Shown: positions 52,075 to 62,853, numbered from the stretch's first letter. The stretch: 64,000 nt of DNA from Rhynchopus sp. YZ270_cl-10 (GCA_964035575.1 OZ037857.1:620001-684000); one strand, 5' to 3'. The notes: generated by a model from the letters alone, not told the origin. Translations and numbers: made by a program.

Positions 52075-54119
52075 GGTATTTACTCTCGTCTCTTTAGCGC
52101 TGCCGAAGCAGTGTGGCTGCTCTTTTTTTTGTTCTATCCAGAGTAAACCCGGGACCGTGTCCCGGCTGGTGCCGTTTTTCACATCTAGGACGTGCGGGTT
52201 GCCGTTATACGGAGGTCACCTCCCCGTTGTTGCCACACAGAGTTTACAGACAGCACACCTCCCCCTCAGGGTGTGGCAGCATCGTTTAGGACACTGGCCT
52301 GACGTCAAAAGGTGGAAGCCTGAAAAAAGGTTCCCGTGATCAGCTGATATGCTGGTCGGTGTGTTCGCTTGATGTTTTCTTTGTTTTTGGTATCCTCTTG
52401 TTGCTAGTAAGAGTAAAAGTAAAAGTAGATAAAAGTAAAAAGTTATGTTCCCTTCAATTCGTTACAGCTGGTCTCAGAAGGTCACTCAGAGAGTCATCAG
52501 ACAATCCGGAGGACACCAAGTATTCTAGGACCACTTCTGGTTGTTGAGTGAGGAGTGTTCCCCACGAGGTGTTGCTGCACAGGTTGGCTCTTTTGTCAGT
52601 AAGCTTGGGGCATTGCTTCAGGAGGTGTTTCGCCGTCACATTCGTCTTTCCGCACGCCTTGCAGTTGGGGGTGTCGTTGTGGCTCCTGTCCGTGTACAGG
52701 AGGGGGTGTCGTCTTGTGCGCAGGAGTCTCATCTCACGCGCGCCCTTACGCGTCAGTCGTCTTGGGCGGAGTTGTGGGTGGCGGAGTTGTGTCTTCGTCT
52801 TCGCTTTGGCGTCGGTGTGCTGGCACGCGTATGCGCTGTCTTCGGTGGGTGTGACGGTGTGCTGCGCTGCCACCCTCTTGATCTGAGAGGCGGCCGTCAT
52901 CATCGCTATGGGTTCCAGTTGTGGTACCATGGCGTTTGCGTGCCGCTTTGCCTCTTTGTCTGCAGCTTCGTTTCCAGTCAGGCCGACATGGCTTGGTACA
53001 TACTGGAAGTCGACGTGTACACCTTTGCGCGTGAGCGTGTGTATCGCACGCCATATGTCGTGCAGTGTGTGTTCGACTGCCTTCTGCGGTCCTCCCTCCA
53101 GGGCGCGGATGGAGGACTGGCTGTCCGTGAGGATCGCCACTCTCGCGTGTTTGGTGGTGGTGCGGTTCGCAAGGTCGGTGAGTGCCTCACGGATTGCCGT
53201 CTGCTCGGCTTGGTAGGCCACGCATCGCCTGCCTGCCCCCTTGCCGAAGACGTGGATCATGTTGTCGTCAGCGTCCGTCACTACACATCCCGCCCCGCCG
53301 ATGTTCGTGTCGGACAGTGATCCGTCGGTGTACGTGCTGTAGTCGTACTGGGGTAGCTTGTCGAGGGCCTCCTGCGTTTTTTCGAGAGCTTCCTCTTTGG
53401 TTTGTTTAGAGTCCGCTCGGAGGACTCCTGGGATGGTGGGGTGCAGCGTAAGCTTATCCTGTACTTCCTCCCATTGCCAGGGGGGCACAGGGTAGTGGAG
53501 CGCAATGGTGCTTCGAGTTGTGTGCTGAGTGTACATCTTTGTTTCCTCAACGGTGTTCGTGGCTGCTCTGAGCCATGTAGTGTTGGAGTGTTTTTTGGTT
53601 GACTGCACGGCGGTGTACGCGGGCGAGTCGTGAATGCGGTTGGCGCGCTCGTACAGCTTTGCTCCTTCCGCTTGTGCTATTTCAGCGATCGATCGCAGGT
53701 TCGCCTCCCAGAGAAGGTTCTCCGTCGCTGTGGTGCGTAGGCAGCCGGTGATCAGTCTGGCTGCGCCGTGGTGGAGGGTCTCAAGATGGGTTCGGTTCTT
53801 CTTGAGCAGTGCGTGTCCCCACACTCCTATCCCGTAGGTGAGCACGGGCAGCACATATGTCATGTACACTTGTCGCATGGTGTCTGCTTCCGCACCCCAG
53901 TCCTCGCCTCCTAGTGCGTACAGTACGGAGAGTCGTTGTTTGTACTTTGTGCACACTGATTCCATGTGTTGTATCATGTTGCATTCGTCATCTATTAGGA
54001 TGCCGAGGTACTGTGTCAGTCGGGTTGTAGGCACGCGTTTCCCATTGCTGTAGTGCACTGCGAACTGCTTGTCTCTGACGTTGTTGGGGTCTTTTTTGGT
54101 GGTGAAGGCTAGGAGGTTC

Positions 54120-54150
<31 letters not shown>
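52038..54150 (-). mobile_element. LINE 2, 5'-truncated, with RNase H domain
   Basis: The open frame (from about 54118 to the stop at 52454) has the reverse-transcriptase C-terminus (TQYLGILIDDE), then a complete-looking RNase H with YTDGS (Asp), AEQTA (Glu), LTDSQSS (Asp) and SHVGLTGNEAADK (His, Asp), and then a CX2CX8HX4C zinc knuckle (CKACG...). A terminal RNase H and CCHC motif suit the I/ingi group of LINEs. The endonuclease and most of the reverse transcriptase are missing. A 33-base poly(A) closes the 3' end (52038-52070). A 32-base A tract also precedes the 5' end (54119-54150), so it landed in an A tract or next to an older tail. Confidence 0.9.
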
Positions 54151-54211
54151 CCCCCAAAAAATCCAGAATTATGCGATGTCGCATAATTCGGTATATGGAG
54201 CTATTTCCCTG

Positions 54212-55202
54212 GTTTTTTTTACACCCACCTGATTTTTACCCCGCGTATAGGCCCGTATAGGTCCGTAAAGGCACATCCCCACCCATTTTCCCCTCTATAC
54301 GTGTATATATCCCCCCACAACCCGCCAAAGCCACTCTTTTCCCTCTCCCTGGGACACCTTCAGCCCTGCTTTGTTCGGGCATCACCGCTGCGCCAAGCGG
54401 AGGGTGAGGAGGTCGCTTTCTGGGATGACGAGATCGTGGAAGGAGACGACGACTGGGCATGGGGGCTGTGTGACGAAGAGGCTGACGACTGGATTTCTTT
54501 GAGGAATACTTCCCTCACAACCAGTTGTGGTGGATGCGTTGATGCCACTTCGTCCGCAGAGTACAGGGATCAGGCACATGAGGTCGACAAAGTTCTGGCG
54601 GAAGTCCGAGCCCACCGTGGCACACCCTCACACATGACTGCAGCCTAGCGGCCATCCACCCCTCGGGGTGGATGGCCGTTTGGCTGCCGTCATGTGCTAG
54701 GCAGGCGCTCCTCTCCACCGTCCTACCCACCGACTGGACGATGACGATGTTGAGGTTGCGCCTAAATGCGAAGAGACGCAATGCAAGGTGGTCTTACTTT
54801 GCAGTGCCTTTGATGCCAATCAATCCACCGAGTGAGCGCATCGCCAGGCTTGCCTTCATGACACCTTCATGAGGGCTAACTTGGCACAGCGAAGAAAGTT
54901 GCGATCGATCGATGAGCCTCGCCTTTTGCCAGTGATGACAGCACTTTTAGGGCAGCAAGCGTGCCAGGGGTGTGCTTTTGGTTGCACAACACACAAGGTG
55001 CGGAGGAGTGAATCTGTCAGGTTTGACGGGCCACCTGTAGTGGCTCGCATGCTGGTGATTGCTGCCATGACCTCTTTGGTGGTGAAGTCGGCGGGGCCAG
55101 AGGGGTTCTTCATGTCCCCATGCACAGAAGGTAGGGGCGCCGTAGGGTGCTTGCCCTTAAGCTTGGCAAACGTTGCAGGTCCATGCGAAAATTTTTTTTG
55201 AG
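54212..55202 (-). mobile_element. LINE H, 5'-truncated body
   Basis: The minus-strand stretch 55202-54781 resembles the start of a LINE reverse transcriptase (DFTTKEVMAAITSMRATTGG, then SLLRTL), with later fragments in other frames. It is a decayed copy. Downstream are a near-perfect 66-bp palindrome (54638-54703), the CGTATAGGC minisatellite and the tail, interrupted by element G. The relative at 15940-16690 shares the palindrome and minisatellite. Confidence 0.65.
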
Positions 55203-55248
55203 CCACCTTTTCCGTTTCTTTTTTTTTTCTTCTGAGCTAGAACCAGGG

Positions 55249-55971
55249 CAGGGCAGGAGCTTGGAATATGGGTTTGGGGCAAAATCGGGTCAAATTCTGT
55301 TAAATCGGGTCAGGTCCCGAGCTTTTCCGCCTTCGGCGGAAAAGCTCTTGTGAAGACAAACACATGCAGAATGAGAAGGAGCGTTTCACAAAATGGTACA
55401 CGTTGATGATACACAAGTGTTGCACCATCCCCGCGGAATGCATGTTGCCCTTGGCACTGGCGATGAGGTCATCAAGGTAGGGTTGCGCAATGGAGGTGTG
55501 GAATGTGTGTGTAGGCCCTCGCCAGTTCAGGTACTCTCTCTGGGCAGGTGTCCCCTTCGAGCAAACGTCGGAGGGCGTTCCGTATCCCCGGCAACACTTG
55601 TCACTGTCTGAGCCCCTCTTTTGGTATATCACCCAGCGAGTTGATCCAATATCTGGATTGTCAGCTCGCGCCAGTAACCAACGGCTAGGTCGAGTTCGGC
55701 ATCCCTCTTGGTTCGGGTTTGATCGGGGTGGAGCGCGCGTTTGAGGGCATTCTGCCTTCATTGAGCTTCGTGCTCGTCGCGGTGGGGTCACATAGTAGTT
55801 CCTCATCCTTCTCAGACCCCCTCATACGACAAGTAGAGTACCCTATTTTTTGGATTTTTCCCTCAAAAATCTATAGTTTTTTTTTTTTTTTTGCCCTGAC
55901 CCGTTTTTTTCCCTGGGGCTGAAGGAAATCGGGTCAATCTGACCCGATTTAACCCCCAAGCTCCTCCCCTG
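55249..55971. mobile_element. hAT-like element D, inserted in the end of C
   Basis: 723 bp. Ends CAGGGCAGGAGCTTGG and CCAAGCTCCTCCCCTG (15 of 16 match) with the perfect 8-bp duplication AACCAGGG (55241-55248, 55972-55979). The duplicated target includes the terminal CAGGG of element C. A 168-residue minus-strand frame (55806-55300) is not recognised. Confidence 0.92.
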
Positions 55972-56533
55972 AACCAGGGGTTAAGTTAGCTTTTTTTTTT
56001 TCTCGCTGAGTCGGGTTTTCTGGGTTTTTTTTTGGTTTTTCTGGATTTTGCGAAAAATAACCCATTCCCTCCGCGAGCGCAGCGAGCGGGAAAATTTTTA
56101 AGGTGCACCTCCGCGAGCGTAGCGAGCGAACAAAATTTTCCGCAATTTTTGGGCAGAGTTCAAAAATCCCAAAAATGGGGGGACCCTGGGGATTTTTGGA
56201 TTTGTCCTAACAATTTTGGAGCATAAATTTGAAGAACAGGACTGGTGCACCCCTAGTGGAATTTTTCGGACAGGTATTAGCAATGCACCGACCTCAGTTC
56301 ACGTCCTGCCTCACCCGCACTCTCGCAACACTAGTACTGAACCCGAAGTTCGCCAGAGATCCCTGTTGCCTCTTCATATGAATAATTCCCAGTTCTGACG
56401 GGGGGTTTGTTTGGGTCGGGAGGATATTTTTTTTCTTAGAGGGCGGGGTGGGAGGGAGCTCCGCCCCCACCCCTACCCCACCTTCCCAGCCTACACCACC
56501 CAAAAATTTGGATTTTTTTTTTTTTTCCAGATT

Positions 56534-56862
56534 CAGTGTCTTATCCAGGAATCCAGATTTTAAGTTTGGGGGGGGTCAGTTCGTTTTTTTGCCCAAATTT
56601 TTTTTTCAGCACGACCATGGAAGACATTGGGAACTAGTGAACTGTATATTTTTTTTTGCGAAGCAAAAAAAAAAAAACAATATGAATGGCGCCGCAGGCG
56701 AAAATTTTTTTGGGTACGGTGTAAATGTATAGCTTTTTACACCACGCCGAGGAAACACCTCAAACCCAGCTGGGAAAACTGACCCCCCCCACCGGCCCAA
56801 ATTTCCGGCGAAAATTTGGGGGGGGTCACTGACCCCCCCCAACCGGCCCAAAAAATACACTG
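56534..56862. mobile_element. hAT-like MITE nested in element C
   Basis: 329 bp, reverse-orientation relative of 24023-24342. CAGTGT/ACACTG ends with the perfect 8-bp duplication TCCAGATT (56526-56533, 56863-56870). Confidence 0.95.
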
Positions 56863-57094
56863 TCCAGATTCCATTTTTTTTTTTTTTTTTTGAAAAACCC
56901 AGGGTTTCCGCGTTCTTCCGGTGTTTTCGAAGGGGGCGGACGAGTTTTTTTTTCCCCCAAAAAAGATTTTTTTTACTAGTGCTTAACACAATACATGTCG
57001 AGCCCGGCGCGCTTCGCGCGCCGGGTCGGGGGCCTCCGGCGGAGTTGTCTCGCCTCACGGTCTTTCGTGAGACACAACAGGTGAGAAACTCACG

Positions 57095-57425
57095 TTATGT
57101 TATATTCGGGTTTGCGGGCTCAACATACATCAGAACGTCATGAAGAGTTGTCATTGAGGTGCACACCCTCAACACCGACTTGAGCTCTTGCCACTCTGCC
57201 AACAGGTCACTGAATTCAACCCCCTGCACAATACTGGCTGTCTGGAACTGCTTCCGTTCAGTGGTGTCGCTGTACACCGGCTTCAGCGCATCCCCACCCA
57301 CGACATCATGATGCATGTAGGACAGTGTGTGGGGGGTGAAGAACTGGTCGTACAATCTGCCTAGCTGTTCAATGCCGTACTCCGTGCGTTGTGCCGGCTT
57401 CATCGATTTCGTGGCCTGCTGAATA
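57095..57425 (-). CDS. Unrecognised exon-like frame inside element C
   Basis: About 110 residues from VIQQATKSM to the stop after NPNIT, preceded by a CCCCTCAG acceptor-like site. The composition is protein-like, with a hydrophilic helical pattern. It may be the last exon of a gene captured by, or belonging to, element C. No domain is recognised. The upstream palindrome at 57450-57480 (GGTGCGTCCC...GGGGCCGCACC) is not coding. Confidence 0.35.
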
Positions 57426-57532
57426 ACTGAGGGGTTTTCTATACGGGGTGGGGTGCGTCCCCTGCGGGGCCGCACCCCACTCGTCCACTTTACAATGTAC
57501 CCCGGGCCCTCTCCCCACCCATTTTTCCCACT

Positions 57533-57615
57533 CCCCGGATGAACTTCGTCCGGACGAACTTCGTCCGGCAGTTTTTTTTTTTTTTCTACCGGACGAACTT
57601 CGTCCGATTTTTGGG
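57533..57615. repeat. CGGACGAACTTCGTCCG palindromes
   Basis: Three near-identical short palindromes in 80 bp, with a T run between the second and third, near the right end of element C. Confidence 0.7.
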
Positions 57616-57702
57616 TCGCGGAAACACTGGAAAAACCCGAAAACCCGAAAACCGGGTTTTGAAAACCCAGAAACCCGCCCTAACTTAACCCCTGGCTAGA
57701 AC

Positions 57703-58094
57703 CCTGGGTCATGGGTCCTGGGTTTTTCTTTTTTCTTTTCGTCATCATCATGGGTTTTGGGGTATCATGGGGTCCCGGCTCTGGTGTCTGGGGCCTCGCT
57801 CTCTTGCATTTCTTTGCTTTTAGTTTTAGGTGCGGGTGTTCTCGGTGGTCTTCTTGGGCTAGATACAAATATTCCACGTGACGTTGTCAGGGTGTGGTTT
57901 CGGCTTCACGCGCCGCCCTCATCGTTATTGTGGTGTCTAGTTTACATAAAAGATCCCCTCCCCTCCCGTTTTTGCTTTTTCATCGTGTCGGGGCTCTTCA
58001 CCCTCTTTCGCGTTCTACAGGTAATATATCAGTCAATAATTGAGCCACCGGGACTTTTTTCCGTTTTTGTACAGAAAAAAATTTAATTTCTACT
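57703..58094. other. Spacer between elements C and O
   Basis: No gene. The first bases (CCTGGGTCATGGGTCC) mirror 47765-47785. They form the outer arm of the palindrome into which LINE H and element C inserted. Confidence 0.4.
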
Positions 58095-59744
58095 CGTCAA
58101 AAAAAATTGTCCACCCCGCAATTAAAAGATATCGACTCGGAAACCCATCCCCGCTGGGTTTTGAAAACTTTTGATGTCGTTGGTTCACCTCAGATGTGTG
58201 AGGGCCTCGACCAAAACCAGTTTTTCCAGTTTTCAGGTATAAGCCTGGGCGGTGGTATTTTACAAAAAAATCCTCAAAATTCAAAAAAAATTGTTTGAAT
58301 GGATTCAGATCGTGCAAAACAGTCAAAATATCACTTTTGACAAAGAAAAAAAAGTGACCCTCACTGTTACGCAGCCACCCTCCTGACCCCCTGGAACCTG
58401 GTTTTTGTGTGGGGGGCTCCCTGTACAAAGTCTTAAGGGAAGTCTGAAGGGGTACTGGTTGGTGGCCATTTTTTGCCTACAAAAAATCGGGGAAAAAAAA
58501 TTTTTTTTTCGGTTCTCGGGAGTCTGTGCGTGCTGTGATGGCGTCACTTTGCGCTCAGAAATGAGTATTTTTGACCTAAAATGCATGTGTCAGTTTAGAC
58601 TGGCTGTACGCCGTTTTCCACGGTGTACAGCCACAACTACCCATGTACAGAAGGATTTTTAACTTCTACTCATTTCCAGAAATCGTGCGACCCCGCAATT
58701 AAAAGATATCGACTCGGAAATCCATCCCCGCAGGGTTTTAATTTTTTTTTAACCCTTAGCCAACGAAGGGATTTTTAGGTGTGTTTTTTTGTTTTTTGGG
58801 GGTCCAGGCTCTCCAAGAGGCAAAATGTGAAGGGCAACGACTTTTTGACCGATTCTGGTCGCAATTGAAAGATTTTGAGCAGAACTTTTGATTATTTATT
58901 TTTTGGATTTTTTTTGAAAAAAAAATATTTTGTAAAAATCCAAAATGCTTGGAAAAAAAACACCCAAAATTTCGAGGAAAATAGCTCCCGCAGTCCTCTG
59001 ACGAAATATGTGTGCAAAACCGGAACTCGAAAATGGCGTTATTTGAAAGATCGGGAGCAAATGACGAAAAAAAATCGGTCAGAAATATGGAGTAGAAGTT
59101 GTATGAACAGCCTGGGAGAGGAACAAAAAATAGTGAAAAACAGTGAAAACCGGTCAAAACAGTCAAAAGCAGTCAAAACCAGTGAAAAACAGTGAAAAGG
59201 AGGTGAAAGTCCTGTTGGTGTGAGGGTGGCTGTGTTACGAATGGGAGGTCGTGCGACCCCGCAATTGCTTTATTTTTGCTCATATGTGACAAATAACATA
59301 TTTTTGACATTTTTTGGGGCCTTGGTTGGGCCTTGGGCACCAACCCAAAAACCAGAAAATAGCATCAACTTTCAGTGTTTGGGGGGAGACAATCCCTGAC
59401 GCTGCCTACCAAATATGTGGTTGTTTTTCTCTCCCGAAAACATGTTTTTTGGAACGTTTCGTGACAAATCTTTTCAACATAAAAAAAATCGATCAAAAAG
59501 TCCAAAAAAAAATTTGTTTACTGGTGTTCTTCATAAAACACCCAAAAAAAACAACCCCTGTACGGGTTGCTCGTTGGCTAAGGGTTAAAATTTCGGTGGG
59601 TCGCATTCATGCAATTCATTTTCGACTTTTTGGGATTCACCAATCCGGAGTTCAAAAAAAATATTTTTTTATTTCTATTTTTATTTCTTTGCATTCCGCT
59701 GCTCAAAATCTTTCAATTGCGGGGTCGGACAATTTTTTTTGACG
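58095..59744. mobile_element. DNA transposon O, with nested piggyBac-like P
   Basis: The inverted ends CGTCAAAAAAAATTGTCC are followed by ACCCCGCAATT and AAAGAT, and the complement is at 59707-59744. GACCCCGCAATT words recur inside at 58690 and 59250 and in element N (61850, 62278). No clear target duplication. No transposase. Confidence 0.65.
58753..59584. mobile_element. PiggyBac-like element P
   Basis: 832 bp with ends CCCTTAGCCAACGA and TCGTTGGCTAAGGG, flanked by TTAA on both sides (58749-58752, 59585-59588). CCCTT ends with TTAA targets are typical of piggyBac-like elements. Frames inside are low-complexity, so it is non-autonomous. Confidence 0.85.
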
Positions 59745-59833
59745 ATCAGTTTTTTGTTCAACGAACCTTGGGAGAAAAGTCCCGGTGGTTCAGTTATTGA
59801 CTGATATATCTTATCAGATCTCCCTGAAACCCG

Positions 59834-61452
59834 CTAAAGCGGAGCAGCTTCGCTGCTCCCCCTTCCCCTCCCTTTACCTTTACCTTTACCTCTACCTCTA
59901 CCTCTACCTTTACCTTTACCTTTACCCGCACCTGGTCCAATGCTACTTGAGGAGAAGTTTTGCTGCAACTGTCCCAGATCGAAGTGCTGGCGGCGGGGTC
60001 CTTTGAACTGTGCCCAATCGGAGTGCTGGCGGTTGCGTTGTAATTGTCCGTCGGAGCTGTCAGCTAGGTTGGTGGAGCGCATGTCTATGGTGTCGCATTG
60101 CGATTGCAAATCTTGTTGGGGATGTCTCGGCGGTGTAACATTTTTTGCGCAGTCCTTTAACCAATCCGCCACATGAGACGTCTTTTCCATTTTGAGTGTC
60201 CCTCGTTCAACGCACTTCTCAAGGTGCATCAGCATCACAAAACGATGAGGCTTTGTTTGCAGACGTATCGTAGTTCCTTCTAGATCACCACCACCCACAA
60301 TCGTCCAGTGCATCCTATCATCTTGGGGGCTGCCTTCAGTAGGAATTAAAGACATCTCGTAGTTGTCAAACATTTTATGGCAGGACGGGCGTTGCATTGC
60401 CACACGTTCCCCATCCATCTCACGGAAACTTTCGCCGTCCCAGCCACTAGCATCATTCTTCGTACCGCAGAGTGGTAGAAAGTTAGAACAATCCTGGCTG
60501 GCACCCTTATCATACCACGATACACCAACCATTGCACATGCCTCGTGGCTCGGAAGTAAGTGTGCACGAACAACGGATTCGTGACCAGGGAGGTACTTCC
60601 TTGGATTTTTTCCCGTCTTCTCATTTTTGGTAAGGGAGCGCTCTCTGTAGCCACAAAAGGCGCATTCGCGACCGAGAGCTTCTGACAGTCCGGTAGCACC
60701 TGAGGATTTGTCAGTGTGACACAGCATAGCCTTGACCAGGCCACATTTTTTTCCAATTTCATCGTCCATCACCCTCGCATTCTTCAAATCCTCGTGCGCA
60801 ATCTTCAAATCCTCGCGCGCACTCAGCAGCTCTGCACGCTTATTCTGTATGTGTATGGAAAGTGAATGTACAAAACTAGAAACAACAAAATAACAACAAA
60901 GTTGCACCACACTGTGCATCTCCAGTGCCGACAATTGCAACCCAACACACACATATTGCGAATGGGCCATGCTAGAAAGATAAAAGAAAAAGTGGGTGTG
61001 GAAAGCAAGTAGACCACTCGCCGTACCTCCAAAAGACCCGAGGTTCCCTCCGCCACACAGACAGTACAACCACATGTAATGACTCAACTCAAAGGTTAAG
61101 TGAATAGAAACTACAAAGAGTTCTACACGACACACACATGTTGCGAATGGTCATGCTAGGAAGATAAAATAAAAATGGGTGTGGAAAACAAGGGTCATAC
61201 CTTCAGCTGATCCTTGAGGTCGGCGATCTTGGTGCGCATCGCTGCCGGTATCTTGCGTTCTCCGTCGTACAAACCGAGCTTAGCGTAGGTGACGGCTTCT
61301 GATTCGTCTGCACAGAAAGTATTCACGTACGTCACCAACTCTTGAATTGTATTAGATATGTCTGTGTTCAGTGCGATCTCCTCCTTCTTCAGGTCATCGA
61401 CTCTCTGCTCGGCCCTTGCAAAAACGTCAATTATTTGAGGAACATCAGACAT
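59834..61452 (-). CDS. HNH nuclease-like protein with coiled coil and KG/RG tail
   Basis: Two exons (61452-61201 and 60844-59834), phase 0, GTATGA...TACAG intron of 356 bases, 420 residues. The N-terminus (1-115) is helical and likely coiled coil. Then CAFCGYRE (Cys145, Cys148), AHLLP (His179), NFLPLC (Asn205, Cys210) and CHKMFDNYEMSLIP (Cys239, His240) follow in the order of an HNH_2-type beta-beta-alpha-metal nuclease fold, with cysteines that may bind zinc. The last about 25 residues are repeated KG and RG dipeptides, which usually bind nucleic acid. A DNA or RNA nuclease role is likely; catalysis is not proven. The first exon has an ATG about 50 bases after a GTCAACAG acceptor-like site. 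The DNA coding the tail is a TACCTTTACCTC-type microsatellite and may vary in length. Confidence 0.72.
60940..61195. repeat. Direct duplication in the HNH-gene intron
   Basis: A segment of about 70 bp (ACACACACAT, TTGCGAATGG, CATGCTAG, GATAAAA, GGGTGTGGAAA) occurs at 60943-61010 and again at 61130-61192, which roughly doubles the intron. Confidence 0.7.
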
Positions 61453-61632
61453 TTTTGGGGAAAGGGAAAGCGGTTCGGGGGTATATGAGGGGAAAAGGGG
61501 TTACGTTTCCTGTTGACGTAATGATATAGGTGCGCGGCGGTGTGGGGTGGAGACAACTGAAATGATTGATGGAATAGCAAAAAAAAAGGGGGGGGTGTGG
61601 GGTTCTTATTATCCTTGTCATGAAGTAGTGAC

Positions 61633-62706
61633 CATACAATGCAACGAGGCCGAGTCGGCCTCGCCAAGGCCTGAAAATAAATACTCAGGCGTGCCTGAGG
61701 CGTACTCGGGATTAGTTACGTTTAAGTACGCCTCAGGCACGCCTGAGTATATTTATATTCTTACCAGCATTTTGGTCCTGAACAAGAAAGTATTTCGCCC
61801 CAAATTTTGTGGCTTTCGATTCAGAGGTAGCAAAAATCTTTTAAATGCGGGGTCGCACGATGAAAAATGTGCCTGTGGGCCGAGCGAGTCGAAAAAATGA
61901 AAAGGGTTCGCTAGCTTTGGTGCTGATGATATATATTTTGGTGGTACATTCGGGTATTTCATTGGTTCAAAAATCATTGGAAACAAATCTCGGGGGTGAT
62001 TTTCGACTGGGCCCTTCGCGGCCCAACTTGATGCAAGACGGACGAGGCTCATACAAGGCTGGATCCTCCAACACTAGAAAGATCCCATCGAGATGCTAAA
62101 AGCATACACAGGTCTCCTTCATCCACAGACCACAGATCTGATTTAGATACAACTATGGGGTGACCAAAGGACTTTTTTATACATAACCGATGCATGACTC
62201 ATCTTCTGCGAAGCCTCTTTTTAGGAGACAGTTTACCGTAAGCAGTAACCATGATATTTTTCCACTAAAAATATCTTGCGACCCCGCAATTTTCTCAGCA
62301 GGACACCGAAAGTTGATTTCAGCACATTTCAGGGGGTGGGGAAAATACATGGCATGCATTAGAAACGTGATGACCTGTGTGTAATAATTTTATATATCAG
62401 CAGAAATATGAAACCGAGTATACTTTCCCCTGATTTTGGTACAAACTTAAAGTCACGCATTTTTTGCTAAAAAAATTGTCCGACCCCGGAGTTTTTTTAG
62501 ATCGCTCCGGAAATTCATCAGAGGTCCATTTTGCGGGGGGAAAATCCACACCAGGCGCCTGAAACGCAAGTATGCGTTGATATATACTCAGGCGTGCCTG
62601 AGGCGTACTTAAACGTAACTAATCCCGAGTACGCCTCAGGCACGCCTCAGATATATTTTCCATATATGAGTATTTTCAGGCGTACCCGGACTCGTTGCAT
62701 TGTATG
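61633..62706. mobile_element. DNA transposon N, 6-bp duplication
   Basis: 16-bp ends CATACAATGCAACGAG and the complement are flanked by AGTGAC on each side. Next to both ends are long arms with CAGGCGTGCCTGAGG and GTACGCCTCAGGC palindromes. The interior has GACCCCGCAATT words as in element O. No transposase. A shorter relative is at 42414-42590. Confidence 0.75.
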
Positions 62707-62853
62707 AGTGACCTAGCGTTTGACAACAATATTAGGGTTCCCAACACATTTACTTCTACAACACATCACCGTCACTATCTTGCTCCCAACACTACCACTG
62801 GAACTGACGTCTCTTGTCTTGTTCAACCCTATCTAGACTCTGACTAACATCAG

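Larger units (their letters stand above)
47865..54211. mobile_element. hAT-like element G, enlarged by nested insertions
   Basis: Ends CAGGGAAATAGCT and AGCTATTTCCCTG with the 8-bp duplication GTTTTTTT (47857-47864, 54212-54219). Without element F and LINE 2 it is about 0.5 kb. It inserted into the tail region of LINE H. The duplication is low-complexity but sits exactly at both CAGGG ends. Confidence 0.8.
55244..57694. mobile_element. hAT-like element C
   Basis: 15-bp ends CAGGGGTTAAGTTAG and the complement, with the duplication GCTAGAAC (55236-55243, 57695-57702). The left duplication is only recognised after taking out element D, which sits 5 bp inside this end. Its own length is about 1.4 kb. 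It contains the MITE at 56534-56862, CGCGAGCGCAGCGAGCG-type palindromes, and a coding-like exon at 57095-57425. Confidence 0.88.
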
